Below are positions 18,721-28,129 of a stretch of 64,000 nucleotides of DNA, piece after piece. Origin of the DNA: Streptomyces tuirus (GTDB lineage Bacteria; Actinomycetota; Actinomycetes; Streptomycetales; Streptomycetaceae); assembly GCA_018195615.1 (NCBI GenBank), contig JAGTPG010000002.1, positions 2,980,501 to 3,044,500 of the forward strand. Reading direction: 5' to 3'. The position numbers were made by a program, and so were the translations under genes. The notes under the pieces are model-generated. The model was not told the origin of the DNA, did no database searches, and saw only the letters and a program-made list of their open reading frames with translations. Numbering within the stretch: position 1 is the stretch's first letter; every line of letters begins with the position of its first letter.

Positions 18721-19739
18721 GTGAGCACCGCCGACGCGAACACCGCGGTCGTCATCGACGCCCCGGGCGAGCACCGCCTCGTTCCGCACGAGCCCCGGCA
18801 GCCCGAGGCCGGCGAGGCGCTGGTCCGCGTCCACGCCTCCGGCATCTGCGGCAGCGACCGCGAGGTCTACCAGGGCAACCGCCCGAGGGCTATGTGCGCT
18901 ACCCGCTCATCCCGGGCCACGAGTGGTCCGGGACGGTGGAGGCGGTGGGCGCCGGTGTCCCCGGGTCCCTCGTGGGTCGCAAGGTCGTCGGTGAGGGCTT
19001 CCGGAACTGCCAGGTCTGCGACCGCTGCCACGCGGGCGACACGACCCTGTGCACGGCCGGCTACGAGGAGACCGGGTTCACCCAGCCGGGCGCGATGGCG
19101 GCCACGCTGACGCTGCCGGCCCGTCTCCTGCACGCCCTCCCGGACGACTGCGACCTCACGGCCGCGGCCCTCCTGGAGCCCGCCGCCTGCATCGCGGCCG
19201 CCGCGCTGAAGGCGAACGCGCAGCCAGGCGAGCGCGTCGCGGTGGTCGGCACCGGCACGCTCGGGATGTTCGCCGTGCAGTTCCTGAAGGCGAACTCGCC
19301 GGCCGAACTGCTGGTCGTCGGCACCCGCCGGGACCGCGAGGCGCTGTCGCGGCAGTACGGCGCGACGGACTTCCGGACCAAGGACCAGGACCTCCCGGAC
19401 GACTTCGACGTGGTGATCGAGACGGCCGGGTCCGCGGACGCCGCCCAGGTCTCCGCCGCCCTGCTCCGGCGGGGCGGCCGGCTGGTGCTGACCGGTATCC
19501 CGGCGCCCGGTGCCGACGGTCTCGACCCGACCGACCTCGTCGTGAAGCAGCTGGAGGTGCACACCGTCTTCGGTGCTCCGCCGGACGCCTGGGCGCACAC
19601 GGTGCGGGTGTTCGCCGCCGGTCTGCTCGACCCGCTGCCGCTGGTGACGCACGAGCTGCCGCTCGCCGAGTTCTCGCAGGCCATCGAGCTGGTGGGAGCC
19701 GGTGATCCGAAGGTGGGCAAGGTGTTGCTCCGCCCCTAG
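18721..19739 (+). CDS. Zinc-dependent alcohol/sugar dehydrogenase (frame broken once)
   Basis: Medium-chain dehydrogenase of 339 residues when restored (one base lost near 18883). Catalytic zinc site: ICGSD and GHEWSG. Structural zinc site: CQVCDRCHAGDTTLC. The nucleotide-binding motif VVGTGTLGMFAVQF is Rossmann-like. Relatives oxidise sugars, polyols or L-threonine with NAD(P). GTG at 18721, 61 bp after the dehydratase stop; the intervening segment contains two direct CGAAACC repeats. In this operon it could oxidise the sugar that the dehydratase pathway consumes. A perfect hairpin follows immediately. Confidence 0.85.
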
Positions 19740-19741
19740 AC

Positions 19742-19786
19742 GTACGCCGGTACGGGGGCAACCTGACGGCTCCCGTACCGGCGTAC
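19742..19786 (+). terminator. Hairpin after the dehydrogenase gene
   Basis: A perfect 15-bp stem (GTACGCCGGTACGGG at 19742-19756 with 19772-19786) with a 15-base loop. It separates the dehydratase/dehydrogenase pair from the downstream genes. Confidence 0.85.
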
Positions 19787-19838
19787 ACCCCAGCCTCGCC
19801 GCCCCCGAGCCTCGCTGCGCGCAGAGCCGCGAACCTCG

Positions 19839-19853
19839 TCCGATATATCGAAC
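19839..19853. promoter_or_regulatory. Operator-like site before the U32-like gene
   Basis: TCCGATATATCGAAC, the reverse complement of GTTCGATATATCGGA, matches the shared operator and contains the perfect palindrome CGATATATCG. It lies 15-29 bases before the GTG start, between the preceding terminator and the gene. Confidence 0.6.
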
Positions 19854-19867
19854 CGAAGGACATTCCC

Positions 19868-20833
19868 GTGACCGACGCTTCCGCCCCGGCAGCCCGCAGG
19901 CCCGGTGAGCAGGCGCTCACCACGCTGGGCCTGAACGCGCCCGCCCTCGACCCCGCCGACGCCTCGCCGCACTCCTTCCCCGGCGGCGGCCGCTGGCGCA
20001 CCGAGATCCCTCCTGCGAGGGTCCCGAGGCGCTGGCGGTGGTCCTGAAGGAGGCCTCGCGGCTGGACGTGCCGATCCACCGGATCAGCCAGGGCAGCGGT
20101 GTGTGGATGCTGACCGACGCCGAGATCACCGAGATGGTCGAGGCCACCGGTGAACGCGACATCGAGCTGTGCCTGTTCACCGGCCCGCGCGGCACCTGGG
20201 ACATCGGAGGCTCGACGCGCACCGACTCGCGGGGGCCGGACTGCGTGCCCGCGGCCACGACGCCGTCGCCGGGTGCGTCGAAGACGCCGTGCGGGCAACG
20301 GAGTTGGGCGTCAAGTGCCTGCTCGTCGCCGACGAGGGCGTGCTGTGGACGCTGCACCGGGCGCGCGCCGCCGGCATCATCCCGGCCGACACGACGCTCA
20401 AGGTGAGTGCGCTCATCGGGCCGGTCAACCCGGCGGCGTACGCGGTGTACGAGCGCCTCGGCGCCGACTCCGTCAACGTGCCCAGCGACCTGACGCTCGA
20501 TCACCTCACCGAGATCCGCCGGGTTTCCGCCGCCCCATGGACATGTACATCGAGGCCCCCGACGACCTCGGCGGGTACGTGCGGATGTACGAGGTCGCCG
20601 AGTTGATCCGGCGCGGCGCACCGCTCTACCTGAAGTTCGGCCTCTCCAAGGCGCCCGGGATCTACCCCTACGGGCACCACATGCGGGAGCTGACCCTGGC
20701 CACCGCCAAGGAACGTGTGCGGCGCGGCCGGCTCGCTCTCGATCTCCTGGCCCGCCACGGGGCGGACGGCGACATGGCGCCGCTCGGTTCGCGACTGCCG
20801 GGCGATCTGCAACGGTTCGAAATCTCGTCATAA
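19868..20833 (+). CDS. TIM-barrel protein, peptidase U32-like, unknown function (three frame breaks)
   Basis: A 322-residue protein after restoring three single-base losses (near 20010, 20230, 20535). The body shows alternating helices and strands typical of a barrel: LKEASRLDVPIHRISQGSG, a Val/Leu-rich strand before GVKCLLVADEGVLWTLHRA, LKVSALIGPVNPAAY, LGADSVNVPSDLTLDHL, YIEAPDDLGGYVRMYEV and LYLKFGLSKAPGIYPYG. The LGADSVNVPSDL segment and general layout recall the U32 peptidase family, but no peptidase site is evident and the context is sugar metabolism. An aldolase- or isomerase-like role is possible but unsupported. GTG at 19868. Confidence 0.65.
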
Positions 20834-20975
20834 CGTTCCGGCTACTCGCCTTCACAAAAGAAGACACAGCCGACCACAATCCGACACATCTCTTCTCGGT
20901 CTTTCCGGCCCGACCCCCCGGAGCGACTTCGCGCCTCCCAGACCGAGCCCTGCACACACATCAAGGATGATGATC

Positions 20976-22088
20976 ATGCGTAATCGCAGAGCCGCCCTCG
21001 CCGCCATAGCCGGAGCCGCGTCCCTCGCCCTGACCCTGTCCGCCTGCGGCCAGAGCAGCGAGGGCGGCAGCGAGGAGAACAAGGACGGCGCCAAGGGCGG
21101 CACCATCGGCATCGCGATGCCGACCAAGTCCTCCGAGCGCTGGATCCTCGACGGCGCCCACGTGAAGAAGGACCTGGAGTCCAAGGGCTACAAGACCAGG
21201 CTCGTCTACGGCGAGGACGACCCCGACCAGCAGGTCTCGCAGGTCGAGAACATGATCACGCAGGGCGTCAAGGCGCTGATCATCGCCGCCATCGACAACA
21301 AGTCGATGAACAACGTCCTGCAGCAGGCCAAGGACGCGAACATCCCGGTGATCTCCTACGACCGCCTGATCCTCGGCTCCCCGAACGTCGACTACTACGC
21401 GTCGTTCGACAACGAGCGGGTCGGCGAGCTCCAGGGCACCTACATCGTCGAGAAGCTCGGCCTGAAGGACGGCTCCAAGAAGGGCCCGTTCAACATCGAG
21501 CTGTTCGCCGGCTCCAACGACGACAACAACACCCGCTACTTCTTCCAGGGCGCGATGAAGGTCCTGCAGCCCTACATCGACAAGAAGCAGCTCGTCGTCC
21601 GCTCGAAGCAGACCGCCCTCACCCAGGTCACCACCCTGCGCTGGGACGGCGGCCAGGCCCAGAAGCGCATGGACGACATCCTGACCGGCTCCTACCGCAG
21701 CGAGCGGGTCGACGCGGTGCTGTCGCCGTACGACGGCATCTCCATCGGCATCCTGTCCGCGCTGAAGTCGGACGGCTACGGCTCCAAGAACAAGCCGCTG
21801 CCGGTCGTCACCGGCCAGGACGCCGAGGTCGCCTCGCTGAAGTCGATCGAGGCGGGCCAGCAGACACAGACCGTCTTCAAGGACACCCGCGAGCTCGCCA
21901 AGGTCGCCTCGAACATGGTCGACGCGGTGCTGAACGACAAGAAGCCCGAGGTCAACGACACCAAGACCTACGACAACGGCGCGAAGGTCGTGCCCGCGTA
22001 CCTGCTGACGCCGGTCAGCGTCGACAAGTCCAACTACCAGAAGGTCGTCATCGACTCCGGCTACCACAAGGCCAGCGACCTCAAGTAA
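20976..22088 (+). CDS. chvE: ChvE-type multiple-sugar-binding lipoprotein
   Basis: Periplasmic-binding-protein-fold receptor of 370 residues for the importer encoded next. The lipobox LSAC follows a basic signal peptide (MRNRRAALAAIAG). Type I sugar-binding motifs are present: IGIAMPTKSSERWILDG, DDPDQQVSQVENMI, IIAAIDNKSM, PVISYDRLI and YYASFDNERVGELQG. ChvE/GguAB relatives bind arabinose, galactose, glucose or xylose. Three ATGs are in frame; the third (20976) has AAGGA at the proper spacing. A weak operator-like sequence lies at 20815-20829 inside the preceding gene. Intact frame. Confidence 0.9.
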   Translation: MRNRRAALAAIAGAASLALTLSACGQSSEGGSEENKDGAKGGTIGIAMPTKSSERWILDGAHVKKDLESKGYKTRLVYGEDDPDQQVSQVENMITQGVKALIIAAIDNKSMNNVLQQAKDANIPVISYDRLILGSPNVDYYASFDNERVGELQGTYIVEKLGLKDGSKKGPFNIELFAGSNDDNNTRYFFQGAMKVLQPYIDKKQLVVRSKQTALTQVTTLRWDGGQAQKRMDDILTGSYRSERVDAVLSPYDGISIGILSALKSDGYGSKNKPLPVVTGQDAEVASLKSIEAGQQTQTVFKDTRELAKVASNMVDAVLNDKKPEVNDTKTYDNGAKVVPAYLLTPVSVDKSNYQKVVIDSGYHKASDLK

Positions 22089-22120
22089 CCGCCGCATTCT
22101 AGGGATTGGAAGGCACGACC

Positions 22121-23670
22121 ATGGCGGGACCCGTCCTGGAAATGCGCTCGATCGTCAAGACCTTTCCCGGCGTCAAGGCGCTGTCGGACGTCACACTGAC
22201 CGTCCAGCAGGGCGAGGTCCACGCCATCTGCGGGGAGAACGGCGCCGGCAAGTCGACCCTGATGAAGGTCCTCTCCGGCGTCCACCCGCACGGCACGTAC
22301 GAGGGCGAGATCCTCTTCGAGGGAGAGGTCTGCCAGTTCAAGGACATCCGGGCCAGCGAGCAGCACGGCATCGTGATCATCCACCAGGAGCTGGCGCTGG
22401 TGCCGTACCTCTCCATCGCGGAGAACATCTTCCTCGGCAACGAGCACGCCACCCGGGGATCATCAGCTGGACCGAGACGCTCCGGCACGCCACCGAGCTG
22501 CTGCGGCGGGTCGGTCTCAGCGATCACCCCGACACCCGCGTCGCCGACATCGGCGTGGGCAAGCAGCAGCTCGTGGAGATCGCGAAGGCCCTGTCGAAGA
22601 AGGTGAAGCTGCTCATCCTGGATGAGCCGACCGCGGCCCTGAACGACGAGGACAGCGGCAAACTCCTGGATCTGATCCTGGAGTTGAAGAAGCAGGGCAT
22701 CACCTCGATCATCATCTCCCACAAGCTCAACGAGATCCGCAGGGTCGCCGACTCGGTGACGATCCTGCGCGACGGCCGCACCATCGAGACGCTGGACGTG
22801 AAGTCCCCGGAGACCACCGAGGACCGGATCATCAGCGGCATGGTCGGCCGCGACCTGGAGCACCGCTTCCCGGAGCGCACTCCGCACCAGCCGGAGCAGG
22901 GTGCCGCGCCCGCCCTGGAGATCCGCGACTGGACCGTGTACCACCCGATCGACCAGCAGCGCAGGGTCGTTGACGATGTGTCACTCCAGGTGCGCCGCGG
23001 CGAGATCGTCGGCATCGCGGGGCTCATGGGCGCCGGCCGCACCGAACTCGCGATGAGCGTCTTCGGCCGCACCTACGGCCGGTACGCGGGCGGCACGGTC
23101 CTCAAGGACGGCAAGGAGATCCGTACGAAGACCGTCCCCGAGGCGGTCAAGCACGGCATCGCTTACGTCACCGAGGACCGCAAGCACTACGGCCTCAACC
23201 TCATCGACACCATCAACCGGAACATCTCGCTGACCGCCCTCGGGAAGGTCGCCAAGCGAGGGGTGATCGACGAGCACGAGGAGCGGCAGGTCTCCGAGGG
23301 CTTCCGCAAGTCCATGAACATCAAGGCGCCGACCGTCTTCGAGCCGGTGGGCAAGCTGTCCGGCGGCAACCAGCAGAAGGTCGTCCTCAGCAAGTGGATC
23401 TTCGCGGGTCCGGACGTGCTGATCCTGGACGAGCCCACGCGCGGTATCGACGTCGGTGCCAAGTACGAGATCTACACGGTCATCGACCAGCTGGCCGCCC
23501 AGGGCAAGGCGGTCGTCTTCATCTCCTCCGAGCTGCCCGAGCTGCTCGGCATGTGCGACCGCATCTACACGATGGCCGCGGGGCGGCTGACCGGTGAGTT
23601 CTCACGGGCCGAGGCCTCACAGGAATCGCTGATGCGTCAGATGACGAAGGACAAAGAGGTAACCCGATGA
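22121..23670 (+). CDS. mmsA: Sugar ABC transporter ATP-binding protein (MmsA/GguA type; one frame break)
   Basis: Duplicated ATPase of 516 residues energising monosaccharide import. The first domain has Walker A GENGAGKST, IIHQELALVPYLSIAENIFL, a degenerate signature VGKQQLVEIAKAL and Walker B LLILDEPTAAL. The second has VGIAGLMGAGRTELAMS, LSGGNQQK and VLILDEPTRGIDVGAK. ATG at 22121 follows GGAAGG, 32 bp after the binding-protein stop. One G is lost near 22457 (CCGGGGATC for CCGGGGGATC). The stop overlaps the permease start. Confidence 0.9.
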
Positions 23671-24911
23671 GCACGGATGTGACCGCCAAGTCGCCGGCCC
23701 CCGCGCCGCCCGGCAAGTCAGGGGCGGGCACGGGCGACGGCCTGCTCCAGCTGTTGCTGGACGGCATGCGCCGCAACATGCGGCAGTACGGCATGCTGAT
23801 CGCGCTCGGCCTGATCGTGGCGCTGTTCGCCGTGTGGACCGACGGCGACCTGCTGCTGCCGCGCAACGTCTCCAACCTGGTGCTGCAGAACAGCTACATC
23901 CTCATCCTCGCAATGGGCATGATGCTGGTGATCATCGCGGGCCATATCGACCTGTCGGTCGGCTCGTTGACGGCGTTCATCGGCTCGATGGCAGCCGTGT
24001 TCATGGTCAACAACGACCTGCCATGGCCGGTCGCGGTGATCCTGTGCCTGCTCGTGGGCGCGGTCGCGGGCGCGATCCAAGGGTTCTTCATCGCGTACGG
24101 CGGCATACCCTCGTTCATCGTGACCCTCGCGGGCATGCTGATCTTCCGCGGTCTGACCGAGATCTTCCTCGAGGGCCAGACGCTCGGCCCGTTCCCGGAG
24201 GGTCTGCAGAAGGTCGCCAACGGCTTCATGCCCGAGGTCGGCCCGAACACCAACTACCACAACCTCACCCTGCTGCTCGGCCTCGCGCTGATCGCGTTCG
24301 TGGTCTTCCAGGAGTTCCGCGACCGCAAGCGGCAGCAGGAGTTCGATCTGGACGTCCTGCCGTTCAAGCTGTTCCTGCTCAAGCTGGTCGCGCTGGCCGC
24401 CGCGGTCCTCGTCGTCACGCTGCTGCTGGCCAGCTACAAGGGCGCCCCGATCGTCCTGCTGATCCTCGGCGTGCTGCTCGTCGGCTTCGGCTACGTGATG
24501 CGCAACGTGGTCATCGGCCGCCACATCTACGCGATCGGCGGCAACCTGCCCGCGGCCAAGCTGTCGGGTGTGAAGGACAAGAAGGTCACCTTCCTGGTCT
24601 TCCTGAACATGGGCATGCTCGCGGCCCTGGCGGGTCTGGTCTTCGCCGCCCGCTTCAACGCGGCCTCTCCCAAGGCCGGCCTCAACTTCGAGCTGGAGGC
24701 GATCGCGGCCTCGTTCATCGGCGGTGCGTCGATGAGCGGCGGTGTCGGCACCGTGCTCGGCGCGATCATCGGTGGCCTGGTCCTGGGCGTGCTGAACAAC
24801 GGTATGAACCTCGTCGGCATCGGCACCGACTGGCAGCAGGTCATCAAGGGCCTGGTGCTCCTGGCGGCGGTCGGGTTCGACGTGTGGAACAAGCGCAAGG
24901 TCGGTTCGTAA
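23667..24911 (+). CDS. mmsB: Sugar ABC transporter permease (MmsB/GguB type)
   Basis: Membrane subunit of 414 residues in the BPD_transp_2 family, with about ten hydrophobic helices. LMLVIIAGHIDLSVGSLTAFIGS near the N-terminus and AIAASFIGGASMSGGVGTVLG near the C-terminus are family hallmarks. An extended central loop (EFRDRKRQQEFDLDVLPFKL) is typical of GguB/XylH-like permeases. ATG overlaps the ATPase stop (ATGA). The frame is intact. With ChvE and MmsA it forms a complete aldose importer. Confidence 0.92.
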   Translation: MSTDVTAKSPAPAPPGKSGAGTGDGLLQLLLDGMRRNMRQYGMLIALGLIVALFAVWTDGDLLLPRNVSNLVLQNSYILILAMGMMLVIIAGHIDLSVGSLTAFIGSMAAVFMVNNDLPWPVAVILCLLVGAVAGAIQGFFIAYGGIPSFIVTLAGMLIFRGLTEIFLEGQTLGPFPEGLQKVANGFMPEVGPNTNYHNLTLLLGLALIAFVVFQEFRDRKRQQEFDLDVLPFKLFLLKLVALAAAVLVVTLLLASYKGAPIVLLILGVLLVGFGYVMRNVVIGRHIYAIGGNLPAAKLSGVKDKKVTFLVFLNMGMLAALAGLVFAARFNAASPKAGLNFELEAIAASFIGGASMSGGVGTVLGAIIGGLVLGVLNNGMNLVGIGTDWQQVIKGLVLLAAVGFDVWNKRKVGS

Positions 24912-24918
24912 GTCACCT

Positions 24919-24942
24919 GGGCCCCGCCGGAAGGCGGGGCCC
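24919..24942 (+). terminator. Intercistronic hairpin between permease and epimerase
   Basis: GGGCCCCGCC-GGAA-GGCGGGGCCC, a perfect 10-bp stem with a GNRA-like tetraloop, eight bases after the permease stop and 24 bases before the epimerase start. It could be a terminator that reduces epimerase expression, or an mRNA-stabilising structure within one transcript. Confidence 0.7.
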
Positions 24943-24966
24943 ACTCCTTATGCGGGAGCCGCACAC

Positions 24967-26115
24967 ATGGAACTGAACAGACGCACGGTCATCGCCGGAG
25001 CCGCGGCGGCGGGTATAGCCGCCACCACACTCGGCGGCACGGCGCACGCCACGGGAGGCAGGAAGCCGGTGAAGACGCTCTTCGGCAAGCTCGCCGACGG
25101 CACCAAGATCTACAGCTGGTCGCTGGAGAACGGCGGCACCCGCCTGAAGGTCCTCTCCTACGGCGGCATCGTCCAGTCCCTGGAGATCCCCGACCGTCGC
25201 GGCCGCTACGCCAACGTCAGCGCCGGCTTCGACACCATCGAGGACTACGTCGCCAAGAGCCCGTACTTCGGCGCCCTGATCGGCCGCTACGGCAACCGCA
25301 TCGGCAAGGGCAAGTTCACCCTCGACGGCAAGGACTACCAGCTCTCCGTCAACGACGGCGAGCAGAGCCTGCACGGCGGTGCGCAGGGCTTCGACAAGCG
25401 CGTGTGGGACGTCGAGCCGTTCACCAAGGGCTCCGACGTCGGCCTGTACCTGTACTACACGAGCGTCGACGGCGAGATGGGCTACCCGGGCACGCTCAAG
25501 ACGAAGGTGACGTACACCCTCACCAAGCACGGCGACTGGCGCATCGACTACGAGGCCACGACCGACAAGGCCACCGTCGTCAACCTCACCAGCCACGTCT
25601 ACTGGAACCTGGCCGGCGAGGGCAGCGGCACGATCGAGGACCACGAGCTCCAGATCGCCGGTTCCCGCTACACGCCCACCGACTCGGGCCTGATCCCGAC
25701 GGGCGAGCTGGCCAAGGTCGCCGGCACCCCCTTCGACTTCACCCGCGCGAAGCCGATCGGCCGGGACATCCGCGTCTCGCACCCGCAGCTGGTCACCGCC
25801 AAGGGCTTCGACCACAACTGGGTCCTCGACAAGGGCATCACCGCCCGGCCCGAGCACGTCGCCACCCTGCGCGACCCCGCCTCCGGCCGCACCCTGAAGA
25901 TCGCCACGAACGAGCCGGGTCTGCAGTTCTACTCCGGCAACTTCCTCGACGGCACCCTGACCGGCCCGTCCGGCCGCACCTACCGGCAGGGCGACGCGCT
26001 GTGCCTGGAGACGCAGCACTTCCCGGACTCGCCGAACAAGCCGAAGTTCCCGTCGACGGTGCTGCGGCCCGGCCAGACGTACCGGACGACGACGATCCAC
26101 ACGTTCGGCTGCTGA
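24967..26115 (+). CDS. Tat-exported aldose 1-epimerase
   Basis: Mutarotase of 382 residues with a twin-arginine signal (NRRTVIAGAAAAGIAATTLG, cleavage near AHA-T), so it acts outside the cell. Catalytic segments: SLHGGAQGFDKRVW, NLTSHVYWNLAG (His), FDHNWVLD and LETQHFPDSPN (Glu). Located just behind the sugar importer, it presumably supplies the anomer that the importer takes up. Intact frame, clear of the cytosolic paralogue at 1816. A strong terminator follows. Confidence 0.9.
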   Translation: MELNRRTVIAGAAAAGIAATTLGGTAHATGGRKPVKTLFGKLADGTKIYSWSLENGGTRLKVLSYGGIVQSLEIPDRRGRYANVSAGFDTIEDYVAKSPYFGALIGRYGNRIGKGKFTLDGKDYQLSVNDGEQSLHGGAQGFDKRVWDVEPFTKGSDVGLYLYYTSVDGEMGYPGTLKTKVTYTLTKHGDWRIDYEATTDKATVVNLTSHVYWNLAGEGSGTIEDHELQIAGSRYTPTDSGLIPTGELAKVAGTPFDFTRAKPIGRDIRVSHPQLVTAKGFDHNWVLDKGITARPEHVATLRDPASGRTLKIATNEPGLQFYSGNFLDGTLTGPSGRTYRQGDALCLETQHFPDSPNKPKFPSTVLRPGQTYRTTTIHTFGC

Positions 26116-26202
26116 GGCCGCTGACAGTCCTTCACGGATGGCACACAAGTTCTGACCGTTTTCCCGACGGTTGAACAGTGTCACCGTGGCCTCCGTATCA
26201 AT

Positions 26203-26234
26203 GGGCGGCCCGCGCTCCCCCGCGCGGGCCGCCC
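26203..26234 (+). terminator. Terminator ending the sugar-import operon
   Basis: A perfect 13-bp stem (26203-26215 with 26222-26234), a six-base loop and a short TTAAA after it. It separates the epimerase from the aminotransferase gene. Confidence 0.88.
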
Positions 26235-26286
26235 TTAAACGTCGGGTCCGGCCGTCCCCAACGGGCCCGCCTCATACGGAGGTTCC

Positions 26287-28038
26287 ATGGCCGACAACGT
26301 CACGTCGCTGTTCCGCAGTACCGCGGCCCACAGCCCGTCGATGGCGGCGTTGACACGTGAGGGCGGCGACGGCGCCGGGCCCGTGGACTTCTGCATCCCC
26401 TGCAACCCGTACTTCCCCACCCCGGCCATGTTCGACGACATGGCGGGCAAGCTGCGCGACATCATCACGTACTACCCGAGCAGCGCCGACACCATCACGG
26501 CCGAACTGTGCAGCCTGCTCCAGTTGCCGCCGCAGTGCGTCGCCATGGGCAACGGCTCCACCGAGCTGATCACCTGGATCGACCACCTGCTGGTCCGCGA
26601 GTCCCTCGCCATCCCCGTCCCCACCTTCGGCCGCTGGACCGACCAGCCCATGGAGACCGGCAAGCGGGTCGACATGTACCCCCTCCAGGAGTCCAGCGGC
26701 TTCGCCCTCGACCTCGCGCAGTACGCCGAGTTCATCCGCGCCCGGGGCACCCGCGTCGCCGTCATCTGCAACCCCAACAACCCCGACGGCGGCTTCCTGC
26801 ACAAGCACGCCATCGTGCAGTTCATGGACGCCATGGCCGACCTCGACCTGGTCGTCATCGACGAGTCGTTCCTGGAGTTCGCGGACGCCGAGGCCGAACC
26901 GAGCGTCGTCCAGGAGGCGATGCTGCGGCCCAACGTCATCGTGCTGCGCAGCCTCGGCAAGAACTTCGGCCTGCACGGCATCCGCTTCGGCTACCTGGTC
27001 GCCAACCCGGCGCTCGCGGGCCGCGTCCGCTCCATGCTCCCCAAGTGGAACCTCAACTCCTTCGCCGAGCACGTCGTCTTCATGCTCAAGGAGCACGGCG
27101 CCGAGTACGCGCAGAGCCTCCAGCAGGTGCGGCGCGACCGCCTCGACATGGCCAGCCAGCTGTCCGCACTGCCCGGCCTGACCGTCTACCCGTCGCAGGG
27201 CAACTTCCTCTTCGTGCGCCTCCCCGTGGGCGCCGAGGGCACCGTGGTCCGGGACCGGATGCTCACCGAGCACCGGATCCTGGTCCGCGAGTGCGGCAAC
27301 AAGATCGGTTCGTCCAGCCGCTTCCTGCGTCTCGTGGTGCGCCCCCAGGTGGACGTGCGTCGCCTGGTGTCCGGCCTGGAACAGGTGCTCTACGGGACGT
27401 CCAGGAGGGGAGCCGCCGTACCCGAGCTGGGCAACGGGACCAGCTACAGCTCGGGTACGGCGGCCGTGGACCGTCTCGTGAGCGAGACCAACGGGTCCGG
27501 TGTGCGGGGCCTTGCCGCTCAGGCCGCCGGTGTCGGCGGTCCGGGCCCCGCCGCCGCCCCGGCCGCCGGCACGGGCATGCCGCTTCCCGCGGCGGCGTCC
27601 GCGGGTGCGGGTGCCGTGCCGGCGGCCGCCGCGGGCGGTGGGATGCCGATGCCGGCGGCCGCGCAGTTCGGGCAGATGGGGCAGCAGCAGATGCCGCAGG
27701 CCGTGCCGCAACCTGCTCCTCAGCCGGTGCCGCAATCTGCTCCGCAGCCCATGGCCGCGCCGGCCCAGCAGCCGCTGGCTCCTGTGGCGCAGGCACCGGC
27801 TCCGATCCCCACTCCAGCCCCGGCGCCGGTCCCTGCTCCGGCGCCGGTCCCCGCTCCGGCACCGGCTCCCATGCCCGCGCCGGCGGCCACCGGCCCCACG
27901 CCGCCGGGCGTTCCCGCACGGGGTGGGCTGACCGCCGCGCAGGTCAGGGGGACGAACGGGTTGTCGCCCGCGCCGGCTACGGGGTGGCCGGGGGCGCAGG
28001 CATGGCCCAATGCGGCGGGGATGGGGCAGGCCGGGTAG
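26287..28038 (+). CDS. PLP-dependent class I/II aminotransferase with a ~190-residue Pro/Ala/Gln-rich tail
   Basis: Residues 1-385 are a fold-type I PLP enzyme of the histidinol-phosphate aminotransferase/CobD class: MGNGSTELITW, CNPNNPDGGF, VVIDESFLEF and RSLGKNFGLHGIRFGY with the PLP lysine. The remaining ~190 residues are low complexity, first Ala/Gly-rich, then Gln/Pro repeats (PQPAPQPVPQSAPQP) and Ala/Pro runs, ending ATGWPGAQAWPNAAGMGQAG. Such a tail is unusual for this enzyme class and suggests a tether or interaction segment. No signal peptide. ATG at 26287 follows GGAGG. It is not linked by operon to hisC genes, so the substrate is unknown. Confidence 0.82.
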   Translation: MADNVTSLFRSTAAHSPSMAALTREGGDGAGPVDFCIPCNPYFPTPAMFDDMAGKLRDIITYYPSSADTITAELCSLLQLPPQCVAMGNGSTELITWIDHLLVRESLAIPVPTFGRWTDQPMETGKRVDMYPLQESSGFALDLAQYAEFIRARGTRVAVICNPNNPDGGFLHKHAIVQFMDAMADLDLVVIDESFLEFADAEAEPSVVQEAMLRPNVIVLRSLGKNFGLHGIRFGYLVANPALAGRVRSMLPKWNLNSFAEHVVFMLKEHGAEYAQSLQQVRRDRLDMASQLSALPGLTVYPSQGNFLFVRLPVGAEGTVVRDRMLTEHRILVRECGNKIGSSSRFLRLVVRPQVDVRRLVSGLEQVLYGTSRRGAAVPELGNGTSYSSGTAAVDRLVSETNGSGVRGLAAQAAGVGGPGPAAAPAAGTGMPLPAAASAGAGAVPAAAAGGGMPMPAAAQFGQMGQQQMPQAVPQPAPQPVPQSAPQPMAAPAQQPLAPVAQAPAPIPTPAPAPVPAPAPVPAPAPAPMPAPAATGPTPPGVPARGGLTAAQVRGTNGLSPAPATGWPGAQAWPNAAGMGQAG

Positions 28039-28068
28039 CGCCTTCTCGCCGTAGGCGATCGCCGCCGG

Positions 28069-28120
28069 TGGGCGGGTGCGGGGTCCGTTGCGGTCGTTCG
28101 CGCGGTTCCCCGCGCCCCTC
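28069..28120 (+). repeat. Dispersed intergenic repeat, copy 2
   Basis: Core TCGCGCGGTTCCCCGCGCCC-like sequence (about 28097-28119, one base different from copies 1 and 3) preceded by GGCGGGTGCGGGG. It lies between the convergent aminotransferase and GH43 genes. Confidence 0.7.
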
Positions 28121-28129
28121 AGTGCGTCG

